Shown here piece after piece: positions 1 through 11,143 of a stretch of DNA of 64,000 bases. The position numbers were made by a program, and so were the translations under genes. The notes below the pieces were generated by a model. That model searched no databases. It was not told the origin of the DNA and saw nothing but the letters and a program-made list of their open reading frames with translations. The DNA lies in NCBI GenBank assembly GCA_963514095.1, contig OY741272.1, positions 24,259,230 to 24,323,229 of the forward strand. The letters are read 5' to 3'. Source of the DNA: Eutrigla gurnardus. Taxonomy: Eukaryota; Chordata; Actinopteri; Perciformes; Triglidae. The number at the start of each line of letters is the position of its first letter. The stretch's first letter is position 1.

Positions 1-488
1 TCAAACAATAACGGCGCTTACAAGGGGATAAAAGCCTCTGGGACGGGATCAACCCAAAGATTACACTGTGCCGTGCAGGCTCCTCTGGCAGGTTTGAGTT
101 GTAAATTCAGGAGCAGTTGCTGCCAATGAGATAAAATTGCCGGCAGCGAAAGTGTTGGAGGTAATGACATTTGGGCACGGTGCAGGGAAAAGGCAATTGC
201 CTCTGTGGAAAATAAAGGCAACAAATGAGGTTAGGAGTTACTGATGAGGGAGGGACTGAGGGATTTGGGATGCAAGTGATTGAGGGATGTGACAGTGCCA
301 AAGATTTATCTGTTAAGGCACCTCCTGTGTGTTCACAGATCTTCTGAGTGCCGCGCTTTATTGGCAAAGATCAATTCTGGGACACACGGAGAGGAGAGCA
401 ACAGGACAGCGACGCCCGGAGGAGTCTCCAGATTCTCCATCTATCTCTCCACCTTTCCCTTTTTTCTCTTTCTCTGTCTAAAGTACCG

Positions 489-514
489 ACACACACACAC
501 ACACACACACACAC
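489..514. repeat. (AC)n microsatellite
   Basis: Pure AC dinucleotide run of about 13 units. Confidence 0.95.
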
Positions 515-648
515 GTATCCATGCAGAGTGCCACAGGCAGAGAGCTGGGCTGAGCTGCTGCAGCGTTCATTGGAGCTGCATCTGACCCTAGGCTACAGAG
601 GAGCTCCATAGGGGAGAAGATGAATCTAGTCCTGCATGATTCCTCCAG

Positions 649-670
649 CACACGCACACACACACACACT

Positions 671-716
<46 letters not shown>
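649..716. repeat. (CA)n microsatellite, imperfect
   Basis: Long CA run interrupted by CG and CTCT near its left end. It lies 135 bp from the preceding AC run. Confidence 0.95.
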
Positions 717-722
<6 letters not shown>

Positions 723-1370
723 GCACTACACCGCTACACTCAGAACAAGGAAGAACAGCACTAACAGGGATGTTTGTATTAAAAGAAACCTAATTGAACT
801 GAGTAAATTATGAAGTTTATGAGGATGAAATAATTAATGAACAGCAACAGGATAAAAGAGTTGAATTAAGAATAAGAGACTCCAACTTTTGATCTCATCC
901 TGTCACTTCGACACAAGTCTGAGTGGCTGAATATGGAGCATATGCATCTGGAAATAGTGAAACTGTTTGTCCAGTGATGTATATAAACTCAACATGGAGC
1001 ATCCTGTCATCGCACTGTTTGAATAAGTGTTAGAAGAATAAAAATCCACAACACAAAGTCCGTGTAGCATCACAGTAAAGCCGATAAAGTAGTACCACGT
1101 TTCTTTAAACTCACCATTAAGTCCCGCAGACGGACTTTATGTGGAGAAATCATCGGTATATTTACTGGATTCATCCCTCATATAATCACAAGCGTCAGAT
1201 TAGAGCATCTAGTTTGTTAGATAACAGTTCGCTCGCTGCTCGCTGCGCGTAAAAAGCAACAACAGATTTAAAAAATAAATAAATAAAAGAAATGTTGCCT
1301 TACCATCAACGCACTCGATCAGATCCAGTAGGATTTTCCGCCCGGTTCCGTCCTCTGCGATACATTTGTC

Positions 1371-1430
1371 AAAAAAAAAAAAAAAAAAAGTGCGTTTGTG
1401 TGCGTGTGTGTGTGTGCGCGCGTGTGCGGG
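1371..1430. repeat. Poly-A tract followed by imperfect (TG)n
   Basis: Nineteen A residues are followed by a TG/CG-interrupted alternating purine-pyrimidine tract. The join could be a retroposon tail or simple low-complexity sequence. Confidence 0.85.
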
Positions 1431-1658
1431 TCGAGCCGAAGTGGATTCAGCGCTGGAGATGCGCCGCGGATGGAGAGCTGCGAGAGGCTGAGCGAGGAGG
1501 TATGTCTCAGCCCTCCGGAGACCACACAGCCTACTGGAGCGCAGTCTCTAGATTGGATGCCAGATTGCCTCGCCGTGCATTACGCTTTGATGCCATAGGG
1601 TACGTGTCACTGCGTCTCGGAAATCCATGTGATGTGAACGGGTAATGCATAGAACCAA

Positions 1659-1683
1659 ATATATATATATATATATATATATA
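1659..1683. repeat. (AT)n microsatellite
   Basis: Pure AT alternation of about 12 units. Confidence 0.95.
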
Positions 1684-3271
1684 AGTCCAACAACAAACAA
1701 AGAAACAAAGATGCTGCTTCTCTTTTCATCTCGGTTCTTTCTGTTTGTTTGTAAGAGGATCTCGTGCAGGTTTCATCAGCTCATCAACAATCACTTCCCA
1801 CTGTGAGTGTCACTCCTCCTTCTGTCACTGTCAGGCTCTCTCGGGGGTCACACACACACACACACTCAGCCCATGAGATAACAGTGACCTCTATTTTTCC
1901 TCATTCCAGTGAGGATGCCGGCTATCATCAGATGCCCCCCCCCCTCCCCCCTGCTGCTGACTGAAGGGATAGGTGCCATATCATTGCCCCCCGTGGGTTA
2001 CTGTGAGGTCAGATTTAGCCTGTGACAGCTCCATTACTCCTGGGAATGGGGGTCGATTCTGTTTGCGCCTTTTTACGATTTATCTCCCGCTGTGGCGGAG
2101 TCACGCTGGCTAAAGTGTGTCTTTGCTGTGATTCGCAGACAGATTGGTGAAATAAAAATGGCTGTCGTGGCCGCATCTCACTCTCTCGTTCTCATTCCCT
2201 GCTCTTGGATGATTTAAAGCCTTAAAACCTTCCATCCGTGGGGGGGGCTGCTAGCTCTTCCAAGTTCTCTACCTTTTATACTGTTTTTAAACCTCACAGG
2301 CGGTACAAGTGAACACAAGCAGAAACAAAGGCGGTGAAGAGCTGGAGGGGTGGGAAGTCTACCTACACAGGTGCACCAGCCAAAGGTCTTCCCTTACAAG
2401 CGCCGATAAAGGACGAGCTGCCAAGAAGAGAGCGATACAAGAGTATCCTGTCCTCCTCGCCTCTCAGCGCTGATCCCTCGCTGTGCCTGCCTACAGCATC
2501 GATTCCCCGGCTCCCAGCAGCCGAACGCCCCCACATCTTCTCGGTAAGATTTCAAAAGCAGCAATAACAAAACAAAAAAAAGAGAAAAAAAAAGTTTCAT
2601 TTTCTGTGAGCGCAAACCGAATCCTCCACGGGCCTCCGTGTTTAGCTTTACCCACATTTGCTCCTCACCACACAAAAAATAAGATGCACGTTGGAGATTC
2701 CTGTCATTTTTTCCACATTTTTCCAGAACGATCTCCCTAATATCTCTATGATCCACCTCATATCTGATTTTTAACATGACAGCTTCATCATAAAGTGGAT
2801 GGAGATGCTCGGCTGAATCGCTCCACTTTGTTCTGGGATAACCCCGTGTCCTTAGCTCCCCAGCTGCTTTTCTATATCTGGGCTTCCTCGTCAACTTCCA
2901 TTTCTCATTTGAAGAGGCGATCCGTCAGCTTGTCTGTCATTCAGCTTGTCACCAGGCGACGCAGGGAAGTGAGTGTTCCTATACGCTCCATCTCAGAGGG
3001 AGCAGGAAGGGGAAAAAAGCAGGCCCTTTATTTAGACCTCCCTCGTTATAAGTGCAATAAGCGGCTGGATAGAAATCTCATTTCACCCACGAGTATGCCA
3101 GCAGAGACGTCTACATTCATTCCAGCAAACAACCAGCCTCTATTTCTCACTGGTGGGGGAACTCAAACTTCACCGGCAACTTTCCCAGAGTTATTGTGTC
3201 TTAGACGGTAATAAAACCACGCAGACAGAAAATAATTTAATTCATTGACATTTCGAGGCTGCACTTATTTG

Positions 3272-3494
3272 CTTTCTTGCCGAGAGTTAGAAGGCAACAT
3301 CAATACAATGGTAAATATTTGGCTACAGCCGGACTGGAAGTCTAGTCTGGCTCCGGTCAAAGGTCACATGATCTACAAACCGCCACGTCTCCCGGTATCT
3401 TCACACCGTATGGCTCAGACAGAAAGCAAGCTAACTGGCTGTAGCTTCATATTTACAACACATGATATCAATGCTCTTCTCTAACACTGTCAGA
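3272..3494. mobile_element. Degenerate foldback non-autonomous element
   Basis: The left arm (around GAGTTAGAAGGCAACATCAA) and the right arm (around TTGATATCATGTGTTGT read inverted) are imperfect inverted repeats. Both arms contain the shared GGCTACAGCC / GGCTGTAGC block. The same GAGTTAGA...GATTGAT...GCTACAGCC signature recurs near 7.0, 41.1, 45.0 and 54.1 kb. From memory this is a dispersed repeat common in percomorph fish; the superfamily is not assigned. No coding capacity. Confidence 0.55.
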
Positions 3495-6400
3495 ACAATA
3501 CTGTCATGTATATTCCCCAAAAAGTGAAACTATTTTAATGATGAAATCATTCAAAACATGTTTCTATAGCCTAATTTCTGCAATCAAACACTAAGAAGGC
3601 CCATGTTAGCAATCAGGCTTTCCACTGTTTTCTCAAAATAGATAGGGCGTTCTCCTTTTTTTGCAGAATATTTCTTCATGGGAGGTCATGATGGAATTCA
3701 GTGACGCTGACCCCAATCAGACTTAGTGTCTGAGTCCCTTTGATTGCTTGTTATCGTTAAGCCCCGACTGGGCTTCCCTCAGTTCAGTATTCAGTAAGCC
3801 ATTCACCCGTAGACAATGCCATCGCCGGCTGTTTCCTATGAAACCTCCAAATCGCAGACGCAGCGGACTGTCTTCATGAAACCGAAAAGCTCTCGGCTAA
3901 CATTTACCCAGCGGTGAGGCGTTCCCGCCCTGCTTGTCCATTTCTCAAGGCTTCATTTATTAAATTTAGGCGGGACGGAGGTTTTGCGAGCCAAGGGTGC
4001 CGGCGGAGCGGGAGGAATCCGCTGAGTGACACGCGGGATGATGAGAGGAAGGAAGAATGTGGGACATGAGGGATGAGAGAGGCAGAGAGGGAGAGAGAGA
4101 GATTACAGTGGCGGGGAGGAGAGGAGGGGGAACGAGACGGTTAACACACGCCATCTGTGCATCAAAGGTGTGAACGCGCCGGCTTTCCTCCGTGATGCGC
4201 TTCTGTGTGATTGTTTTTGAACGAGAGATCTCTTGAATATAGATGGTCTCATTTTCATCCCCCCCGTCTGCTGAGATCTCCCAATTTCTTTCATTTTTTT
4301 TTTTCATCTGCGAGTCGGCTCCGCTGTTGTATTGTTGAACCCCGCTGTGTGCAACAAAAAAAAAACAAAATCTGCTTCTGAGCAAAGACGAGTAATTATC
4401 TGCATGTGGGTTGCTCAATGCCATGAAATGAAATTAAAAGTTTTTTTTCCTTTGCTTTAAAGTTTTCTCCTGGTAGCCATTAAGACATCCGTAGACAACT
4501 TTTACTTCTGACATGCCAGAGGAGCCAATTACACGAGAAGAAGAATGATTTTTCTCGCCACGTTAACTTGTAAGAAGACTCTCCTCGCAAAATGTTCCCA
4601 TGTGACACGTCACGCCAACACGAGAAAAAGGTAGATCAGCTTATTGTTGCTTGTAAACAATCACACAATGAGCACGGCGACGGCGTGTGAAGGCGGGGGC
4701 GGCGGGGTCACCGAAACAGAATGATTACTTGCGATGCACCTTCTGCTCTCCAGCGGCTCCGTCGTCACAGGGGAGTTGGAAGTTTTCACAATCTGACAGC
4801 GAGAGCGAGTATCACGGCGTCTCAGCCTGCTACTCCCACTATCTTCTAAGTTATAGACTTCAAATCAAATCTACTGAAAGCCTTTGAGACTTCCTGAGGA
4901 AAGTCGGTTTTATTGAGAGCGTTTGATTGGGCCTGGTCTCGCTTGGATTGCCTCCTCTGAAAATAACAGACATAAATTCCTGCATGGCTGCGATCCAACC
5001 AGACACCTCCACATGTCTGGGTAGCGAGCAGACCAGACCACTATTAGGGAAGAAAAGCCCCTAGTGGCTCATCTCCCTGCTGCCTCGAACATCCTTTATT
5101 TGGACTCATAGGACTCCCTCTGCAACCCCCCGTCCCCCCCAACTCTTTAGCTGTGCAACCAGCCCATCAGCAGTGCTCTCTGGTGCATAATTGGTGCCAT
5201 TAGCACAACACATCACACGCTCTCAGACACTTTGGCTGGACGGCATTAATAGCGAGCTTCCCTCTCTCTCTCTCTCTCTGTCCTTCTATTGCTCTTTATC
5301 CCACCAACTGTTCCACACTCACAGGGCTCACAGCCATCACATTTGTGGGAGTAATGGGCCCGGGCAAATTACAGCAGATCGGCGCCTCCACGGGCTCAGA
5401 CCGGCAGCCACGAGGAAGCGCCGAGCAGACGTGCTGATTCCACAGAACGCGGCCTCCCGATCAGACAGGAAGAGGAGCCCTGGGACAGGCAGGGAAGCCA
5501 CGGAGGGATCCTGTTAACATCCGCCAGCTGTGATGTTGATTGCTGCACTGGCGTGGAAAAAAATGAACCACGGTGCGCACACGTGTGCGTTTTGAGAAAA
5601 CTTTAGATCATTTGGAAATTGGGAGTCTAGTCAGACGCCTCGGTACGTTCTGCAGAACTTATATCTCTGAGTAACAACATGTCATAACGCAATTTCCTGG
5701 ATGATTTAATTGATTATTTTTTCAAACTTTGGTTCTGCTCTGACACCGCGATGGCTCACAGTTTGTTTAAACTCGAACACACAGATGGTCTGAGAGATGC
5801 CTCGACAATTAAGCCGATCCATTTAAAGTCTCTGACTGTAACAAGCCGGCTGCTGGATCTCGCTGCGCTCCGAGGCGTGCTGACTCCTCGGTGCTCCGTC
5901 GGGGGGCCCTCCCGGGGGTCCTTTCTGTGTGACCGAGCCCTTTTCTTAATTACACCTGAGAGCGCCGAGCAGATGCTCCTCTTTCACATCTGTGTCTCCA
6001 TCAATCAAGTCTTTGAAGGAGCGTATGGAAAGCAAACTGGCAATTATGGCCGACACTCTCTCCCCGCTCCGCTCACCCGTCTGATTCGTCTCAAGTAGAA
6101 CCGCGTCTGTGAAAGATTTGTCAAATCACCTGTGCATGTTCATGATCACTGCTGTCGCAATGGAGCTATTTTAAAAAAAACAAAGCACGACCTTGTGGGC
6201 AGGAGGTCCATATCCCTCCTCTTAGTCATAGCCACCGTGGGTCATTCCGTCTCAACTCCATAAATATGAAGCTTTTTATAAAAATGTGCTGAATTTCAAG
6301 CCGTGTATTTTTAACACTTTGGTGCAGAAGTGCTTCATTTCAGGGCAACCGTGGGCTGGGAAGACAATGTTAGCACAGAGCGAGCAAAAACCAACAATGG

Positions 6401-6975
6401 GTTCCTGGGGTGATGTCAAAATTGTGCTCATTTAAATCTCTTTCATAGAAATAAAAGCAAAAGAACCGCTAATATCATAAAAACAGCTAAACAATTTGGT
6501 TTAAAATCTGCCAGAAGGTCCACCTGTTCACGGCAGCTGCGCCATCACATATTGGCCCGACATCAAATTAAGAACGATGGAATAAGATTTAGTGTTTTAT
6601 ATATCGCAGCTGAGCAAATATTTCCCAACAGATATTTTCTTTTTCTTTTTTTCGATGTATTGGCATCGCCGTGAAGCATAAATATTTATCAGGGTTCCAA
6701 AAGGTTAAGTGTGTAGGAGTAATAGAACCTGGCAGCTGAGAATATTGCTGAAACAGATTGTGCTGCGAGATGGAAAGCTTCATGAACACACCAGCGCCAC
6801 TTTGCATCACCAAACACCACAACAAAAACATCGGTTTTGGCTCATTGTACAAAAAAATATGTTGCGCCAAAATATCAGGCAGACAGTTAGCAAAGTAGTG
6901 GATTGTAGGCAGCGGAGGTTAAGCTCCATTATGATCTTTTGTCCAGTTTTAAAAGGACTAAATATGCTTATTCAG

Positions 6976-7064
6976 TCTCTTGCCAAGAGTTAGATGAGGA
7001 GATTGATGCCACCGTCGTGTGTGAGAGTGCTATCGATTCTCTCATCTAACTCGGCAAGAAAGCA
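6976..7064. mobile_element. Solo foldback remnant of the same repeat family
   Basis: CTTGCCAAGAGTTAGATGAG on the left pairs with CTCATCTAACTCGGCAAG on the right across about 35 bases. This is an almost perfect hairpin made only of the terminal arms of the element seen near 3.3 kb. It looks like a copy that has lost its interior. Confidence 0.6.
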
Positions 7065-9082
7065 AATTAGCGCAATTCCCGTAATGTCAAACTGTTCGAT
7101 TTGACTATTTGCTGAAGGGAGTGCGACATAAAACGTCTAAATGGATCAAATTGTTGATGTCACATTCTAATGTTTCCAATTACAGCGAGACAGCCTGCTA
7201 GGCAGAGATGCTTAATGCTGAAACTAGTACCCCAACTATTAAAATTGATTGTCTATATAAAGGCTGAAAAAAAGACACCTCATAAAAAATAGTTTTTTTC
7301 ATAATCCCTTCCACTTTATTATGTGATAAAAATCCATTACATAAGGTGCGATAAATTAAAGCTGTGTGGCAATAAAAGGTAAATATACATGTATCACTGC
7401 AAACGATAAGCCTGTTGATCAGTTTAACAATCTGCAGATGTGAGACGACCAGATTGACTTTGGAGAACTTTGCTGGAGACAATAATAATCAACTCGCACA
7501 CATTTTTTGTTGAAGTGTACTAGATAGAGCCTTTCCCCAGTGTGAGGATAATGACACTTTATTGTCGCTATGGTCAAGTAGTGAGAGGAGAACATGAGCC
7601 TTCTTCCCCGCTGTTACGTGAGACTAGTATTTCTGTGGATGCTGCAGAGGAGCAGAGTCTTCTTTCAGCAGCTGAACAGTCTGCAACTGCTGCATATTAA
7701 CTGCAAGCACGTTATCGATTCCACATCTCGGTCTAATGAGCATTTCTTCTCCCTGTTTGGAAGAAAAATCAGATTACATGATGATGATCGTGATGAGCTT
7801 TTTTCCCAGATCCTAGTTTCTAAAGTGTTGATTCACATTCACGACACACCGGCAGCTGCGACTGTTATGTTAACCATAAAAAAGACGCATCCCACTGTTT
7901 ATTATCATGTATAATAAAATGCACAGTGGAATCAATAGAAACACAGTCAGCTAGTCCATAACGCATAGAAAAACTTTATATACTGTATCCCTTTTTGTCT
8001 TTGGAAAACATAAACTGCAAGATTGGATCGATAGAGATTCCCTCTGCAGCGGCGGGCTGCTAAAGTTGCTCCGGAGCCTCAGCAGATATTGATTCAATAT
8101 TTGAACTTATGTGCGTGGCGTTGGATGAGATGGCTTATGGCGTTTTGATTAAAGATGGAGAAAGAACTCGTACAAAGAAATGGGAGATACTTAAACATGT
8201 GTTTGCTTGTTCGTCTTGCTTTTCATAGTCAAATAACGCAGCCTTTTTGGAAACATGTACAGCTTGAGTTCGTTACTGAGATTCTCTTTGGTTTCATATT
8301 TTTTTTTATAAAATTAAAATGTTACCTGATAGTTGAGGGTTAAGGGGTTTGTGGATACCACGAGGATCTTGCGTTTAAAGTCCTAAAATATTGTTCCAAG
8401 ATAATGTATATATTTTATTGATTTATTTTATTTTTAAAAGGTTAGGTTAAGGGATGGGGGTCAGAGGTTAGGATACAAACCCTTCTGTCTGGTTTGGTTA
8501 ACACGTGTAGAGAATTTTTGGTTTGCTGCTATTTGCTTGTTGATCTTTTATATAAAATAGCTACCTAATAAACCTCACCCACTCTTAGTGATCCACCCAC
8601 TGGGAGTCATAAGTGGCCCCGCCCAGCACCCAACAGCCGACAGACTAGCTGGTGAACATTGTGAGCATTTAGCAGCATAAGAGTCATTTCCCTCAGGAGT
8701 TCTGTCGAAGAACAGAACAGAGCTAAACTGAGAGTGTGTATTAGACTTAGATTCATCAGGTGGCCAGAAACAAAACTCCACATGAATGCTAATGTTGCTC
8801 CGTCTCTGCTGGCTGTGTAAATATTACACTATTATATCACTCATCCACTCATATATAGTATGTGAATGTGCTGCTTCCCCCAAAATGGAAAAAAAACCAT
8901 CTATTAATGATACGAAAGGGAAAAAAGTTAATGAGGAACATTGATTTAAAAAAAAAAAGTCAACCTGAATTTATATTAATTCCTTTAATGTGCAGTGCAG
9001 TAATGGAGTCACAGCGAAATGCTTTCTGTTTGAATTACTTTATCACTCAAACATCAGGTACATTTTGGCCGTTACGCTCTGC

Positions 9083-9088
9083 TTTATT
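9083..9088 (-). terminator. Candidate poly(A) signal AATAAA
   Basis: TTTATT on the plus strand gives AATAAA on the minus strand, about 394 bp downstream of the Ig-receptor stop codon. It is the plausible 3' end of that transcript; no cleavage data support it. Confidence 0.4.
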
Positions 9089-9481
9089 GGCACCAAACAA
9101 TCTGTTGACAGGAGAGCAGCCTGACTGGTTTTTAGTCATAAATGAACGGCCACATAACAGCCATACCACGTTGTCAGTTGGAACTGAAGGAGCCTGTTGG
9201 AGGCAAAACGTCTTCAAAAACCGCAAGCAAGTCAAACTGCCTATAAAGTTTCCATTTCCTTCTTTTCACACACACAGGGGGTATTGATATTTTCAGTCAC
9301 AAGACAAAATGGGGATTTGAAAGAAGAACATGGTATTCATCCTAAGACGAGGGGAGGAAGGCAGCATCAACGTGAAACTAAATGTATGAATGGGACTGTT
9401 TCACAATCTCCAACTTGTGATTCATGGACAGATTTCATAGCAGTTAAATGTCCTTTGGATATATAAAAAATATCCTCTTAA

Positions 9482-11143
9482 CTACTCTTCAACAGCTGCA
9501 CCATGTTTATCAGTCTGAGTTAACATATGAACATTACAATCAGGATCCATGTCTTTGGTGGTGTTTGGTCCTCTCTGCTCCGTGGAGGACTTTGTTCTCT
9601 TCTTTATTGCGATCACGGCCGCAATCACTCCAACCACCAGCAGCCCCACCACTCCGGCCCCCACAGCATAGGCGGTACCATTAGATCCTGCCGGTGGCTC
9701 AGGTGTGGGGCCAGTTTCATGGCTTCCCATCGTTGGTTTTAAAGTCACGGTCTCCAAATCCACACCTCTAACGTTTCTCTTGGTCAAGTTCAAGATGATC
9801 TCCTGTTTATGGATGCAGCTGTGCGTTTCATCCCAGAATAGGCCGTCGCTGAATTCGTCTTCCCCGGCGCCGTCCTCGGCAAAATCCTCCTCGTAGTCGT
9901 CATCCGCCTCCAGGAACTTATGGCCTGCTAAAACAACGCACCAGTACTCCCCTTGGTCTTTGGCCTCCAAGTGGGAGATGGTCAGCGGGGAGCCGCTCTC
10001 AGACAGTCTGCCCCTCAGATCCCCTGGGATGGGAACGCTTCTGTCGCCCGAGTTGTGGATGAGTTCACTTCTGCCTGATGGTTCTCGGCGGTACCACTGC
10101 ACCCTTTTGGAATCATTTTTGCCGACACCGCAATCCAGCGAGACGCTCCCGCCTTCGACAGCGACTTTTCCTTGGGGTTCCTTTTCGGGGCAAAGAACCA
10201 CCAAGTACTGCATTTCAAGCGAAGAGGAGATGCATGAATAGTGCCCGCTAAATTTATCCGAGAAGGCAGGAATTACCAGTGAGAAGTCTTCAGCTTTGTC
10301 ACCGAATGATATGTTCATATTCACGGTGCTGCCGTTGATTCTACCCAGTGGTGTCTCCCAATGCTGGTTGTTGCCGTCAGAGGGGCATTTGAGTAGCACG
10401 CTTTCCCCTTGTGTGGCAAACACGTCGCTGCTCTCGCTGCGGTCTGGCGGGTACATGTTTTGGAAACTGAGACAACTCTCACCTTTGCTCACAAGACAGA
10501 TGAAGTGCTGGCTGTTCTTTAACATGCTGGTGTTGAACAAGAGCAGTGCCCCGTTGTTTTGGACCTCCATGACACCCTGCAGCTCCACATCGATGGGGTC
10601 CAGCGACACGCTGGTATCCAGGAAGAGCGTGGGCTTGTACAGCGGATACATTTCACGGTACCAGCGCACGGAGGTTCCCTCCGAACCGATGGACGTGTTG
10701 TTGCAGAAGAGCTCGCCCCCTCCATGTCCCTCGTTTGTAGTAATCTCCACGGATTCCACCTCCTCATCGCACACAGTGAGCTGCTGTGTGTGCTGGCTGA
10801 CCCGCGCCCGGTTCTGCCAGCACTCCCTCCTATAAATCCCCGAGTCCTTGTGAGTGATTTGACTGATCTGGAGCCCAAGCAGGTGCAGATTTCTGTTGAT
10901 GTCGATGCGACCCCGAAGGTCCGCAGGAGTTGCGACGGCCGCGCTGTCGGCCGAGGAGTTGCCGAGCAGTAGGTCCCCCTCTGGTGCACATCTATAAACA
11001 ACAATGTAATCCACTCCGAAGCAATACCCCATCTCGATGATGGCGCCCTTTGCCCTGAACACAGGCTCTGCCTCCTCACTGTAGACCCGGCGGAGGAGAA
11101 GCAGGAGGAGAAGCAGTAACTCCAGAAACCTGGCGGAGGTCAT
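9482..11143 (-). CDS. Four-Ig-domain type I membrane receptor, single-exon ORF
   Basis: A 553-residue open frame with no intron. A leucine-rich signal peptide (about 1-22) precedes four Ig-like domains, roughly 30-124, 130-225, 236-317 and 322-455. Their typical Cys/Trp/Asp-x-Gly-x-Tyr-x-Cys signatures are seen best in domain 4 (WYRREP, DQGEYWC). A transmembrane helix spans about 491-513 (AVGAGVVGLLVVGVIAAVIA). A 40-residue cytoplasmic tail has no tyrosine, hence no ITIM or ITAM. Several N-glycosylation sequons (NSS, NNTS, NTS, NGS, NIS, NDS, NLT, NGT) fit an extracellular protein. Between the second cysteine of domain 4 (Cys402) and its last strand lies an acidic insertion, about 412-434, containing DDDYEEDF. 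The start is the first ATG before the signal peptide. I cannot name an orthologue; the domain make-up suggests an immune or adhesion receptor, which is inference. Ig receptors are normally split by domain, so the single exon is unusual. Confidence 0.85.
   Translation of the reverse strand: MTSARFLELLLLLLLLLRRVYSEEAEPVFRAKGAIIEMGYCFGVDYIVVYRCAPEGDLLLGNSSADSAAVATPADLRGRIDINRNLHLLGLQISQITHKDSGIYRRECWQNRARVSQHTQQLTVCDEEVESVEITTNEGHGGGELFCNNTSIGSEGTSVRWYREMYPLYKPTLFLDTSVSLDPIDVELQGVMEVQNNGALLLFNTSMLKNSQHFICLVSKGESCLSFQNMYPPDRSESSDVFATQGESVLLKCPSDGNNQHWETPLGRINGSTVNMNISFGDKAEDFSLVIPAFSDKFSGHYSCISSSLEMQYLVVLCPEKEPQGKVAVEGGSVSLDCGVGKNDSKRVQWYRREPSGRSELIHNSGDRSVPIPGDLRGRLSESGSPLTISHLEAKDQGEYWCVVLAGHKFLEADDDYEEDFAEDGAGEDEFSDGLFWDETHSCIHKQEIILNLTKRNVRGVDLETVTLKPTMGSHETGPTPEPPAGSNGTAYAVGAGVVGLLVVGVIAAVIAIKKRTKSSTEQRGPNTTKDMDPDCNVHMLTQTDKHGAAVEE

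Larger units (their letters stand above)
1..9082. other. Intergenic region, no gene recognised
   Basis: I read both strands and found no exon chain or recognisable protein. The open frames here are short, often run through CA or poly-A tracts, and resemble no family I know. The stretch holds microsatellites near 0.5, 0.7, 1.4 and 1.66 kb, poly-A tracts, and remnants of a foldback repeat near 3.3 and 7.0 kb. Regulatory conserved elements may be present, but single-sequence reading cannot show them. Confidence 0.6.

Noticed and set aside
478..726. Cys/Val-rich and His/Thr-rich ORFs across CA/TG tracts (also near 1.4, 41.6, 49.9 and 56.6 kb)
   Set aside because: They are translations of dinucleotide microsatellites.
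10519..11079. 186-codon frame overlapping the Ig receptor on the same strand
   Set aside because: It is an out-of-frame shadow; the Ig-domain signatures, signal peptide and membrane helix are all in the other frame.
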